Source: Fusobacterium_C necrophorum (GTDB taxonomy: Bacteria; Fusobacteriota; Fusobacteriia; Fusobacteriales; Fusobacteriaceae). From it: 64,000 nucleotides of DNA. The notes beneath the pieces were generated by a model. That model was not told where the DNA came from. It did no database searches and saw only the letters and a list, made by a program, of their open reading frames with translations. The translations under genes and the position numbers were made by a program. Position 1 is the stretch's first letter, and every line of letters starts with the position of its first letter. Positions 1-7,552 of the stretch are shown in pieces. The stretch lies in NCBI RefSeq assembly GCF_900104395.1, contig NZ_FMXX01000009.1; one strand, given 5' to 3'.

Positions 1-114
1 ACGGATTTAAATCTTGGATTGGAGAATGAAAGATATGGAATTACAGCAAATATCGGATATGATAGCAAAGGAAAGAATAAGAGAGCAGGTTTAGGACTAA
101 GAGTTATTTTTTAA
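1..114 (+). CDS. C-terminal end of an outer-membrane or autotransporter beta-barrel protein (partial)
   Basis: The window opens inside a coding frame that ends at a TAA at 112-114. The 37 visible residues alternate polar and hydrophobic residues (LNLGLENERYGITANIGYD) and end in VIF, so the terminal residue is Phe, as expected for the last beta-strand of a BAM-inserted barrel. A hairpin terminator follows. The rest of the protein lies outside the window, so whether it is a type V autotransporter or another barrel cannot be decided. Confidence 0.6.
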   Translation, partial: TDLNLGLENERYGITANIGYDSKGKNKRAGLGLRVIF

Positions 115-135
115 TGAGATAAATCATATTATAAT

Positions 136-176
136 GGGAAAGTATATAGGAATGTAAATATACTTTTCCTTTTTTT
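136..176 (+). terminator. Rho-independent terminator after the barrel gene
   Basis: The arm GGAAAGTATAT is complementary to ATATACTTTTCC across a loop of about ten bases, and seven T follow. It isolates the upstream barrel gene from the TpsB gene. Confidence 0.8.
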
Positions 177-215
177 GTATCTGAATAAAAAAATGTTTAA
201 AAACATAAAAAATAT

Positions 216-244
216 TTGATTTTGAAAGAAAAAAATAATATAAT
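216..244 (+). promoter_or_regulatory. Promoter of the TpsB gene
   Basis: TTGATT (216-221) and TATAAT (239-244) are separated by 17 bases, about 50 bases before the start codon. This is a sigma-70-type match read by eye. Confidence 0.6.
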
Positions 245-296
245 ATTAAAAAACTTAATAAAACAAATTTTAATGTAGGAATACAAGAGGAGAAGT

Positions 297-2090
297 ATGA
301 AAAAGATAGAAATATTTCTTTTTTTAGTCATTTCTGTTTTAGCTTTTTCAAATTCTTTTGATGAACAGGAAGAGAAGAGAACGATTCTAAGGCAAGAACA
401 AAGGCTGGAACAAGAAAGGGCTCAAAAGGAATTTGAAAAAAGAGAAAAAAATGTGAATCAGTTTAAGGCAGAAAGCACAGATCGGAAAGAAAGTGTTGGA
501 GATGAAATGAAATTTCATATATCCAAAATAAATTTGGAAGATAATGAGAACTTATTCCATGAAATAGAGAAAGAAAATATATTAAAAAAATATTTACATA
601 GGGATTTAGGAAGCACAGAGATAACAAATTTAATTACAGAATTGACAAATAGATTAATAGCAAAAGGATATATTACTTCCCTTGCAACGATTTCAGAAAA
701 TAATGATGTAAGAACAAAAACTTTAAATTTAAAGATCATTCCAGGAAAAATAGAAAAAATAATACTCAATGAAGAGAAAGGCTTGGATTATGTAAAGAAA
801 TATTTTTTAGTGAATACGAAAAAAGGGAAAGTATTAAATATGAGAGATTTAGATACCACGATGGAAAATTTTAATTATCTGGAAGCAAATACTATGAAGA
901 TGGAAATCATACCAAGCGAAATTCCCAATCACTCCATAATAATCTTAAAAAATGAAAGAAAAGAAAAATTTACCATATCCATTCTTAGCAATAATTATGG
1001 CGAAGATAGACAAAATGCGATTTGGAGAGGAGGAGTATCCGTGAATATAGATAGTCCTTTAGGAATAGGGGATAGGCTATACTTCTCTTATATGACAGTT
1101 CATAAAAAGAAGCCAGATAGATCTTGGAAGAAAAGCGCAGAAACTCTGAAACCAGGAGAAATTTTACCAATAGGCCCAAAAGGCTATGATCCTTCCAAGG
1201 GAGATATTTTGCCCTATAAAAGAATATTAGACATATACAATTTAAGATATATCATGAAATTTCAGGATTATACTTTCACAGTGGGATCCAGCAGGACAGA
1301 AAAAGAAAGTAGTTTTTACACAGGAAATACTATTTATGATTTTAGCTCTATTAGTGATACATTTTCAATCAATTTAGATAAAATTCTATGGAGAAATCAA
1401 AAATCTAAACTAAGTTTAGGTGTTGGACTTAAAAAACGGCACAATGAAAACTATCTTGAAACTGCAACTCTATCAAAGAGAATCTTATCTATTGGGGATA
1501 TTTCATTCAATGGGAATACCATATTTTGGAGAGGCTTATTAGGAGTTTCCATTGGATACGAAAGAGGTTTAAGGGCATTAGGCGCAGAAAGTGATAAGGG
1601 AAAAGTTGCAACTACTCCGAAAGCAGAATTTAATAAATATACTTTAAATGTTAATTACTATAAACCTATTCAGCAAAAAGTAGTATACAGATTAAACATA
1701 TCTGCAGCATATTCCAATGATGTGTTGTATGGTTCAGAAAAACAAAGTATAGGAGGAGTAGGAAGTGTTGGAGGTTACCATAGAACAGGAAATATACAGG
1801 GAGAGAAGGCAATAGAAATAGAAAATGAATTTTCATACAGATTAGTAAATTCGGCAAAAATTGGAAATGTATCCCCATATATAAGTTATTCCTATGGAGC
1901 TGTAAACAATAACAAAAATTATTCTAAATATGCCAAAGGATATATGTCAGGAGCAATAATAGGTCTTAGATATCATATGAAATATTTCGATTTTGATATA
2001 GCTTATGCAAAACCACTAACGCATTCAAGCTATCTAAAACCAAAAAATAGAGAAATATATTTCAGTGCAGCATTCAAATTTAAATTTTAA
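297..2090 (+). CDS. ShlB/FhaC/HecB-family two-partner secretion outer-membrane transporter (TpsB)
   Basis: This 597-residue protein starts at ATG after AGAGGAG. An N-terminal hydrophobic signal (about residues 1-19) is followed by a Glu/Lys/Arg-rich, coiled-coil-like stretch. One or two POTRA-type modules lie at about 65-210, and a long barrel region ends in KFKF with a C-terminal Phe. The family exports a large TpsA exoprotein (hemolysin or filamentous hemagglutinin type) across the outer membrane; the F. necrophorum leukotoxin transporter LktB belongs to it. The loop-6 signature, normally VRGY/F, reads SVGGYHRTG here, so the conserved Arg is Gly. No TpsA gene follows: a tRNA and an unrelated RNA come next. 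The partner must therefore lie upstream of the window or elsewhere. Confidence 0.85.
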   Translation: MKKIEIFLFLVISVLAFSNSFDEQEEKRTILRQEQRLEQERAQKEFEKREKNVNQFKAESTDRKESVGDEMKFHISKINLEDNENLFHEIEKENILKKYLHRDLGSTEITNLITELTNRLIAKGYITSLATISENNDVRTKTLNLKIIPGKIEKIILNEEKGLDYVKKYFLVNTKKGKVLNMRDLDTTMENFNYLEANTMKMEIIPSEIPNHSIIILKNERKEKFTISILSNNYGEDRQNAIWRGGVSVNIDSPLGIGDRLYFSYMTVHKKKPDRSWKKSAETLKPGEILPIGPKGYDPSKGDILPYKRILDIYNLRYIMKFQDYTFTVGSSRTEKESSFYTGNTIYDFSSISDTFSINLDKILWRNQKSKLSLGVGLKKRHNENYLETATLSKRILSIGDISFNGNTIFWRGLLGVSIGYERGLRALGAESDKGKVATTPKAEFNKYTLNVNYYKPIQQKVVYRLNISAAYSNDVLYGSEKQSIGGVGSVGGYHRTGNIQGEKAIEIENEFSYRLVNSAKIGNVSPYISYSYGAVNNNKNYSKYAKGYMSGAIIGLRYHMKYFDFDIAYAKPLTHSSYLKPKNREIYFSAAFKFKF

Positions 2091-2225
2091 AAAAATAGGA
2101 AATTTAAATTAAGTGTTTGTAAAGTGGAGAGAAACAAAAATTTAAAAAAGATGTTTTCATAGGAAATGGAAGTATAAAAAATAAAGCGACACTATTTTCA
2201 TTTAAAATTTTCAAAAAATAAAAAA

Positions 2226-2302
2226 TGGCGGTAGTAGAAGGATTCGAACCCTCGACACCTGGTTCCGAAGACCAGTGCTCTATCCAGCTGAGCTATACTA
2301 CC
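2226..2302 (-). tRNA. tRNA-Arg, anticodon TCG
   Basis: Read on the minus strand, the cloverleaf is complete. The acceptor GGTAGTA pairs with TACTACC, the D arm starts GCTC, the anticodon stem CTGGT/ACCAG encloses loop CTTCGGA (anticodon TCG), and the T arm is GAGGG-TTCGAAT-CCTTC. The discriminator is G and a genomically encoded CCA ends at 2226. The length is 77 nt. Confidence 0.95.
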
Positions 2303-2397
2303 GTCTGATTACTCAACTATAATATCATAAGTTTCTCCTTTTTGCAAGTTTTTCTTTTTTCCTTTTTTCTTCTTCTTTAGACTTGAAATCTTTAGAC

Positions 2398-2426
2398 TTG
2401 AAATGAGGAAAAAATAGTGTTATAAT
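2398..2426 (+). promoter_or_regulatory. Promoter of the structured RNA
   Basis: TTGAAA (2398-2403) and TATAAT (2421-2426) are exactly 17 bases apart. The -35 box lies in the second copy of a 15-bp tandem duplication (2375-2389 and 2390-2404). Confidence 0.7.
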
Positions 2427-2432
2427 AAAAAC

Positions 2433-2631
2433 ACAGAAGGAAATTTCTGACCTTACCGCTATTTTCACGAGGTTTTGGGCCTAACGTCGTCACGGGGTTG
2501 GCACTGTTTACAGTAACTCAGGTTAATCACGAATACTTTCGTATTACGGATTCTGTATGCTAGTAAGTATCTAACTACCACCTATTTATTGGCGACTAAA
2601 ACCGTACTGAAGGCGATAGGTCGGATTTTTT
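2433..2631 (+). ncRNA. Structured small RNA of about 200 nt, 6S RNA candidate
   Basis: A consensus promoter is followed by a non-coding stretch ending in TTTTTT (2626-2631). Its ends pair: GACCT (2449-2453) with AGGTC (2618-2622), then CGC (2457-2459) with GCG (2613-2615). A hairpin lies near the middle (AATAC-TTTC-GTATT, flanked by AATC/GATT). A rod closed by its termini with a central apical hairpin and a length near 200 nt is the shape of 6S RNA, the RNA polymerase regulator. SRP RNA, tmRNA and RNase P hallmarks were looked for and not found, nor was a T-box motif. The 6S identity rests on shape, not on sequence recognition. Confidence 0.5.
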
Positions 2632-2664
2632 CATGTTATTATAAAAATATTCGAGAGGTGAGCA

Positions 2665-4377
2665 ATGTTATTAGTGAATAAGGAGTTATCCAAAATTTTA
2701 ACATCAACAGTGGAAAAGTTATATGCAGATAAAGAAATGAAAGAGGTGGAAATTGCACCGGCTACCAATGAAAAATTTGGAGATTTTCAATGTAATTTCG
2801 CTATGATGAATTCTAAAATAATTGGAAAAAACCCAAGAATGATTGCGGAAGAAATTCAAAAGAATTTAGTAGAAAATGAAGTCATTGAAAAACTAGAAAT
2901 TGCAGGACCCGGATTTATCAATATATTTTTGAAAGAAGCTTATTTATCTACTTTTATTAAAAAGATTGGAAAGGAAAAATTTGATTTTTCTTTCTTGAAC
3001 AGAAAAGGAGATGTAGTTATTGATTTCTCTTCTCCCAATATCGCAAAGAGAATGCATATAGGGCATTTACGTTCTACGATTATTGGAGACTCTATTTGTA
3101 GAATTTACCGATACTTGGGTTACCATGTGATTGGGGATAATCATATCGGAGATTGGGGAACGCAATTTGGGAAGTTGATTATCGGTTACCGTAAATGGTT
3201 GGATCAGGATGCCTATAAGAAGAATGCCATTGAAGAATTGGAAAGAGTATATGTGAAGTTCTCACAGGAATCGGAAGAGCATCCTGAACTGGAAGAGGAA
3301 GCTCGTTTGGAATTAAAAAAATTGCAAGATGGGGATGAAGAAAACTACAATCTTTGGAAAGAGTTTATTCAGGTATCTATGGAAGAATATGAGAAATTAT
3401 ATTCAAGATTGGACATTCATTTTGATACTTTCTATGGAGAATCTTTCTATCATCCTATTATGCCGGAAGTGGTAAAAGAATTAGTAGAAAGAGGGATTGC
3501 CAAAGAAGATGACGGGGCAAAAGTAGTTTTTTTCCCGGAAGAAGAAAATTTATTTCCCTGTATCGTTCAAAAGAAAGACGGAGCTTTTCTGTATGCAACT
3601 TCCGACATTGCGACTGTAAAGTTTAGATTACACACTTATGATGTCAATCGGTTGATTTATCTGACGGATGAAAGACAACAAGATCATTTCAAGCAATTTT
3701 TCCGTATCACGGAAATGTTGGGATGGAATGTAGAAAAATATCATGTTTGGTTTGGGATTATGCGTTTTGCAGATGGAGTGTTCTCCACGAGAAAGGGAAA
3801 TGTCATTCGTTTGGAAGAATTATTGGATGAAGGAAAACGAAGAGCCTATGAGATTGTACAGGAAAAAAATCCTTCTCTTCCGGAAGAAGAAAAACAACAT
3901 ATTGCAGAGGTGGTCGGAGTGGGAGCGATTAAATATGCGGATTTATCTCAAAATCGACAAAGCCCGATTATTTTCGAGTGGGATAAAATTTTATCTTTTG
4001 AAGGAAATACTGCCCCATATTTACAATATTCCTATGCTAGAGTGCAATCTATTTTAGATAAGGCGAAAAATTTGGGAAAAGAAGCAACAGAGGATGTTGT
4101 TTTGGTTTTGCAAGATAAATATGAGAGATCTTTGGCAAATTATATGACAATTTTTCCTTCTTCCGTATTAAAGGCTGCGGAAACCTGTAAACCGAATTTA
4201 ATTGCGGATTATTTGTATGATTTATCGAAAAAGTTAAACAGTTTTTACAATAATTGTCCTATCTTAAATCAAGAAGAGGAAATTTTGAAATCCAGAGCCT
4301 ATTTGGCAAAACAAGCTGGAGAAGTGATTAAGCAAGGATTGAGCTTATTAGGAATTCAAACTTTGGACAGAATGTAA
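2665..4377 (+). CDS. argS: Arginyl-tRNA synthetase
   Basis: This class I aminoacyl-tRNA synthetase of 570 residues charges tRNA-Arg with arginine in the cytoplasm. An Arg-tRNA synthetase N-terminal domain (about 1-110) precedes the HIGH motif (HIGH at about 131 in the segment MHIGHLRST). The KMSKS-equivalent loop is STRKGN (about 374), and a DALR anticodon-binding domain is at the C-terminus. The start ATG is preceded by GAGAGGTGAGCA. The gene begins 33 bases after the U-run of the upstream RNA, so it is read either by its own weak promoter or by read-through. Confidence 0.97.
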   Translation: MLLVNKELSKILTSTVEKLYADKEMKEVEIAPATNEKFGDFQCNFAMMNSKIIGKNPRMIAEEIQKNLVENEVIEKLEIAGPGFINIFLKEAYLSTFIKKIGKEKFDFSFLNRKGDVVIDFSSPNIAKRMHIGHLRSTIIGDSICRIYRYLGYHVIGDNHIGDWGTQFGKLIIGYRKWLDQDAYKKNAIEELERVYVKFSQESEEHPELEEEARLELKKLQDGDEENYNLWKEFIQVSMEEYEKLYSRLDIHFDTFYGESFYHPIMPEVVKELVERGIAKEDDGAKVVFFPEEENLFPCIVQKKDGAFLYATSDIATVKFRLHTYDVNRLIYLTDERQQDHFKQFFRITEMLGWNVEKYHVWFGIMRFADGVFSTRKGNVIRLEELLDEGKRRAYEIVQEKNPSLPEEEKQHIAEVVGVGAIKYADLSQNRQSPIIFEWDKILSFEGNTAPYLQYSYARVQSILDKAKNLGKEATEDVVLVLQDKYERSLANYMTIFPSSVLKAAETCKPNLIADYLYDLSKKLNSFYNNCPILNQEEEILKSRAYLAKQAGEVIKQGLSLLGIQTLDRM

Positions 4378-4456
4378 AAATAGAATTACGATATGGAAGT
4401 TAATATAAATACTCTTGTGGGAGGGTAAACTTTTCTTAGGCTATTGTAGTTGTGCT

Positions 4457-4485
4457 TTGACTTTTATTTTATTTGGTGTTAGAAT
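4457..4485 (+). promoter_or_regulatory. Promoter of the thiamine-binding protein gene
   Basis: TTGACT (4457-4462) and TAGAAT (4480-4485) have 17-base spacing. The expected start near 4492 gives a leader of about 72 nt containing the 4524-4554 hairpin. Confidence 0.6.
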
Positions 4486-4523
4486 GATTTTAGGATATTT
4501 TAAAATAGAAAAGAGAGGAGGAA

Positions 4524-4554
4524 GTATCAATACATATTTATGTATTTATGATAC
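4524..4554 (+). promoter_or_regulatory. Hairpin between the strong Shine-Dalgarno and the start codon of thiB
   Basis: GTATCA (4524-4529) pairs with TGATAC (4549-4554), and ATACA (4530-4534) pairs with TGTAT (4541-4545), with a 3-nt bulge. The best ribosome site, GAGGAGGAA (about 4514-4522), lies upstream of it, about 40 nt from the ATG at 4564. Folding would loop out 31 nt and bring the site to normal distance. Only a weak AAGAGA lies directly before the ATG. Confidence 0.5.
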
Positions 4555-4563
4555 AAGAGAAGA

Positions 4564-5532
4564 ATGAAAAAAATCATAGCGGGAAGTTTATTATTACTTT
4601 CATTTAGCGTTTTTGCAGAAGAAATTGTGGTATATGGGCCGAGTACTTCTAAGTGGATTGGAAAAAAATATGGTCCTGTTTTTGAAAAAATGACAGGAGA
4701 TACGATTAAATATGTCTCTCTTGACGGGGTAGTACAAAGATTAACTTTGGAAAAAATAAATCCTAAAGCGGATATTGTGGTAGGATTAACGCCTGTAGAT
4801 ATTGAAGTTGCAAAAAAACATGGAGTTATTCAAAAATATAAACCTCAAAATGTCGAAAAGATTAAGAAAGAAATTCAATATGATAAGGAGTATTATGCCG
4901 TTCCTTATGATTATGGAATGTTGGCAATCAATTATGATAAGACGAAAATTAAAAATCCACCTAAGAATTTAGAAGAACTGGGAAGGATGAAAAAGCAATT
5001 GTTGATTGAAAATCCGAATACATCAAATACAGGGGCTGAAATCTTACAATGGTCCCTTGCTCTCTATGGAAAAAATTGGAAAAAATTTTGGACAACCATT
5101 CAACCTGCTATTTATAATGTGGAACCGGGTTGGGAAGAAGCTTTTGCTAAATTTACGGCAGGAGAAGCTCCTATGATGGTAGGATATGCGACGAGTGATA
5201 TTTGGTTCGCCCAAGATGACAGCCAAAAAGAGAGATATGCAAGTTTTTATTTGGAAGACGGAAATTATCAATATGTAGAAAGTGCTGCTTTGGTTGCCAA
5301 AAAAGAAGTAAAAGCAGGAGCCAAAAAATTTATGGAAGCTGTATTGGGAGAGGAATTTCAAACGATGACAGCAGCCAAAAATTATATGTTTCCGGTCACT
5401 GCTGTGACTTTGGGAAAAGAGTTTGATTCCGTTCCTAGAACAGAGAAAAAAGTACAATTTATGGCAAATAAAGAAGTGGTGGAACATTTGGCGAACTATA
5501 AAAAGGAAGCAGTACAAATTTTAAAAAAATAA
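4564..5532 (+). CDS. thiB: Thiamine-type ABC transporter substrate-binding protein
   Basis: This 322-residue periplasmic binding protein has a signal peptide of about 18 residues ending FSVFA before EEIVVYGP. It resembles the TbpA/ThiB branch of the iron/thiamine/polyamine binding fold: YGPSTSKWIGKKYGPVFEK near the mature N-terminus, PYDYGMLAINYDK, and ENPNTSNTGAEILQW followed by GWEEAFAKFTAGEAPMM. It would capture thiamine or a phosphate ester for import. No permease or ATPase gene is adjacent, so it must work with components encoded elsewhere. A thiamine pyrophosphokinase gene lies at 35014-35667. Specificity within the family (thiamine versus iron or phosphonate) is inferred. Confidence 0.75.
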   Translation: MKKIIAGSLLLLSFSVFAEEIVVYGPSTSKWIGKKYGPVFEKMTGDTIKYVSLDGVVQRLTLEKINPKADIVVGLTPVDIEVAKKHGVIQKYKPQNVEKIKKEIQYDKEYYAVPYDYGMLAINYDKTKIKNPPKNLEELGRMKKQLLIENPNTSNTGAEILQWSLALYGKNWKKFWTTIQPAIYNVEPGWEEAFAKFTAGEAPMMVGYATSDIWFAQDDSQKERYASFYLEDGNYQYVESAALVAKKEVKAGAKKFMEAVLGEEFQTMTAAKNYMFPVTAVTLGKEFDSVPRTEKKVQFMANKEVVEHLANYKKEAVQILKK

Positions 5533-5553
5533 CTTGTAAATAAGTTATTTTTA
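5528..5553 (+). terminator. Terminator of thiB overlapping the pyr promoter
   Basis: AATAACTT (5528-5535) pairs with AAGTTATT (5542-5549) and is followed by a short T run. The thiB stop codon lies in the first arm, and the downstream -35 box (5534-5539) is embedded in the hairpin. Confidence 0.6.
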
Positions 5554-5562
5554 TGCTAGAAT
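5534..5562 (+). promoter_or_regulatory. Promoter of the pyr operon
   Basis: TTGTAA (5534-5539) and TAGAAT (5557-5562) are spaced by 17 bases. The predicted start near 5569 gives a leader that contains the short peptide gene at 5599 and the terminator at 5676. Confidence 0.6.
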
Positions 5563-5598
5563 AGCAGAAATGTAAAAAATCATTAGGGAGGAAGAAGA

Positions 5599-5676
5599 AT
5601 GAGAAGGAAGAGTTTGTTTCTAGAAAAACCGAAGCTTTCTTTCTTATTTCTTTTCTTCTTTTCTCTATTTATGTAG
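5599..5676 (+). CDS. PyrL-like leader peptide of the pyr operon (25 residues)
   Basis: An ATG preceded by GGGAGGAAGAAG opens a 25-codon frame. Its second half is almost all Phe, Leu and Ser, encoded by a continuous pyrimidine-rich, T-rich tract (5635-5670). The stop codon TAG (5674-5676) runs into the first arm of a terminator. This is the arrangement of enterobacterial pyrBI attenuation. When UTP is low, RNA polymerase pauses in the U-rich tract, the translating ribosome catches up and covers the terminator arm, and transcription continues into pyrB. When UTP is high, the terminator forms. Function is inferred from this architecture and from the gene order. Confidence 0.75.
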   Translation: MRRKSLFLEKPKLSFLFLFFFSLFM

Positions 5677-5708
5677 GATAATTCTTTGATAGAATTATCC
5701 TTTTTTTA
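5676..5708 (+). terminator. Attenuator terminator before pyrB
   Basis: GGATAATTCT (5676-5685) and AGAATTATCC (5691-5700) form a perfect 10-bp stem with loop TTGAT, followed by seven T. The first arm begins with the last base of the leader-peptide stop codon, so a ribosome at the stop would prevent folding. Confidence 0.9.
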
Positions 5709-5827
5709 TTCTTAAGGAAATTATAAAATGAATTTTAAGCTTTCTTTTTTCAAAAAAGAAAATGAAAAAATACTTTTAGAATTTTCTAGAAAGAAAAAAA
5801 TAATTTTTTATGCAAGGAGGAAAAAGC

Positions 5828-6733
5828 ATGAGGAATTTTATTTCCATTCAGGATTTATCTCGACAAGACATTTTGGATTTGCTGGTTTTGGCAAAAGAAT
5901 TGAAAGAAAAGCCGGAACCGGATTTATTAAAAGGAAAGATTGTGGCAACTCTTTTTTTTGAGCCGTCAACGAGAACAAGATTATCCTTTACTTCGGCAGC
6001 TTATCGGATTGGAGCTAATGTATTAGGTTTTGATTCCATTCAAGGAACTTCTGTTATGAAGGGAGAGTCTTTTGAAGATACTATTCGCATGGTAAGCAGC
6101 TACTCGGATGTGATTGTCATTCGTCATCCTCAAGATGGAACAGCCCAAAGAGCGGCGAATATTAGCTCCGTTCCTGTCATTAATGCCGGAGATGGAAAAA
6201 ATGAACATCCCAGTCAAACACTTTTGGATTTGTATACCATACAGGAAGAGTTGGGAAGCTTGGAAGAGAAAAAAATTGCTTTCGTAGGGGACTTGAAATA
6301 CGGAAGAACCGTTCACTCTTTGACAAGAGCTATGAAACATTTTCGTGCAAAATTCTATTTTGTGGCACCGGATTCGATTCAAATGCCGCAATATTTGTTG
6401 CAAGAGCTGGAAGAAGCAGGCTTGGAATATTCTTTGCATCGTCATTACGAAGAAATTTTATCAGAAATTGATATTCTGTATATGACAAGAATTCAAAAAG
6501 AACGATTTGAAGATCCGAAGGAGTTTGAAAAAGTGGAAAGTGCTTATCGGATTGAAAAAGAAGACATTGTGGGAAGATGTCAGGAGCATATGATAATTCT
6601 ACATCCTTTGCCGAGAGTAGATGAAATTGCAGTATCTGTGGATGAGTGCAAACATGCTCGATACTTTCAACAGGCAGCCAATGGAGTTCCTGTTAGAGAA
6701 GCGATGATTGCTTTAGCCGTCGGAAAAAAATAG
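5828..6733 (+). CDS. pyrB: Aspartate carbamoyltransferase, catalytic chain
   Basis: PyrB joins carbamoyl phosphate and L-aspartate, the first committed step of pyrimidine synthesis. The start at 5828 is chosen because AAGGAGG (5813-5819) sits at the right distance; an in-frame ATG at 5810 overlaps that site. The product has 301 residues. The carbamoyl-phosphate loop FEPSTRTRLSF lies at about 44-54 and HPLPRVDE at about 258-265. No pyrI regulatory-chain gene is adjacent. It heads a tightly spaced operon of six genes. Confidence 0.96.
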   Translation: MRNFISIQDLSRQDILDLLVLAKELKEKPEPDLLKGKIVATLFFEPSTRTRLSFTSAAYRIGANVLGFDSIQGTSVMKGESFEDTIRMVSSYSDVIVIRHPQDGTAQRAANISSVPVINAGDGKNEHPSQTLLDLYTIQEELGSLEEKKIAFVGDLKYGRTVHSLTRAMKHFRAKFYFVAPDSIQMPQYLLQELEEAGLEYSLHRHYEEILSEIDILYMTRIQKERFEDPKEFEKVESAYRIEKEDIVGRCQEHMIILHPLPRVDEIAVSVDECKHARYFQQAANGVPVREAMIALAVGKK

Positions 6734-6742
6734 GAGGGAAGA

Positions 6743-7543
6743 GTGTATTTACGAGATTGTATTGTGAGAGAAAATAGTTGTATTGCAAGTTCTTACTACA
6801 GAATGGTGGTAGAAATTCCGGAAGAATTATTGGAATCCAAACCGGGACAATTTTTTATGCTGAAGTCTTTACAAGATTCTTTTTCTTTGCGAAGACCTAT
6901 CAGTATTCATCAGCTCAACAAAAAAGAAAGGACTATGGAGTTTTATTATGAAGTGAAGGGAAGAGGAACGAAGTCTCTATCCATGTTCAAAGAGGGAGAA
7001 AGCATTTCTTTACAAGGTCCCTTGGGACATGGCTTTTCTTTAGTAAAAAAGAAAAAAGTTCTAGTGCTTGGAGGAGGAATGGGAATTGCTCCTATGAAAT
7101 ATTTATTGGATGCTTTGAAAGAAGAAAATGAAGTGACCTTGGTTGCAGGAGGACGAAACCAGGAAGCGATTGAAATTTTGGACAGCTTTTCTTTTCAAAA
7201 ATTGAGAGCCTATATTACAACGGATGACGGTTCCGTAGGAATGAAAGGAAACGTTGTCATGAAATTCAAAGAGCTGTTAGAAAGTTCTTCCTATGATCAA
7301 ATTTATGTCTGTGGTCCTCATGGGATGATGCTGGCAGCGGCAAAAATCGCTCAAGAAAAAGAAGTGAGTTGTGAAATTTCTTTGGAAAACAGAATGGCTT
7401 GTGGGGTGAAGGCTTGTGTAGGTTGCTCCATTCAAACGGTAGAAGGGATGAAAAAAGTTTGTCATGACGGTCCCGTATTTGATTCTAAGATGATAGTCAA
7501 CTATGAACCGAAAGAAAAATCAACAATCTGTTGTAGAAATTAG
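6743..7543 (+). CDS. pyrK: Dihydroorotate dehydrogenase B, electron-transfer subunit
   Basis: PyrK carries FAD and a [2Fe-2S] cluster and passes electrons from dihydroorotate oxidation on PyrD to NAD+. The start is GTG nine bases after pyrB, behind AGGAGGGAAGA. The 266-residue protein shows the flavin-binding RRPISIH segment (about 50), the nucleotide-binding GGGMGIAPMKYL stretch (about 110-121), and the C-terminal Cys cluster CGVKACVGC...C (about 220-240) that ligates the iron-sulfur cluster. Its position directly before pyrD agrees with the class 1B enzyme. Confidence 0.95.
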   Translation: MYLRDCIVRENSCIASSYYRMVVEIPEELLESKPGQFFMLKSLQDSFSLRRPISIHQLNKKERTMEFYYEVKGRGTKSLSMFKEGESISLQGPLGHGFSLVKKKKVLVLGGGMGIAPMKYLLDALKEENEVTLVAGGRNQEAIEILDSFSFQKLRAYITTDDGSVGMKGNVVMKFKELLESSSYDQIYVCGPHGMMLAAAKIAQEKEVSCEISLENRMACGVKACVGCSIQTVEGMKKVCHDGPVFDSKMIVNYEPKEKSTICCRN

Positions 7544-7552
7544 GAGGAGAAA

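Noticed and set aside
2433..2631. T-box leader for argS, SRP RNA, tmRNA or RNase P RNA
   Set aside because: None of the diagnostic motifs (T-box GGTGG sequence, SRP tetraloop region, tmRNA tag frame, RNase P core) could be found.
4486..4563. TPP riboswitch before thiB
   Set aside because: The leader is only about 72 nt and lacks the CTGAGA and ACCTGA-type conserved elements.
5728..5961. 77-codon frame with a weak ribosome site overlapping the pyrB start
   Set aside because: It overlaps pyrB out of frame, its second half is a frame-shifted reading of the conserved PyrB N-terminus, and it has no recognisable domain.
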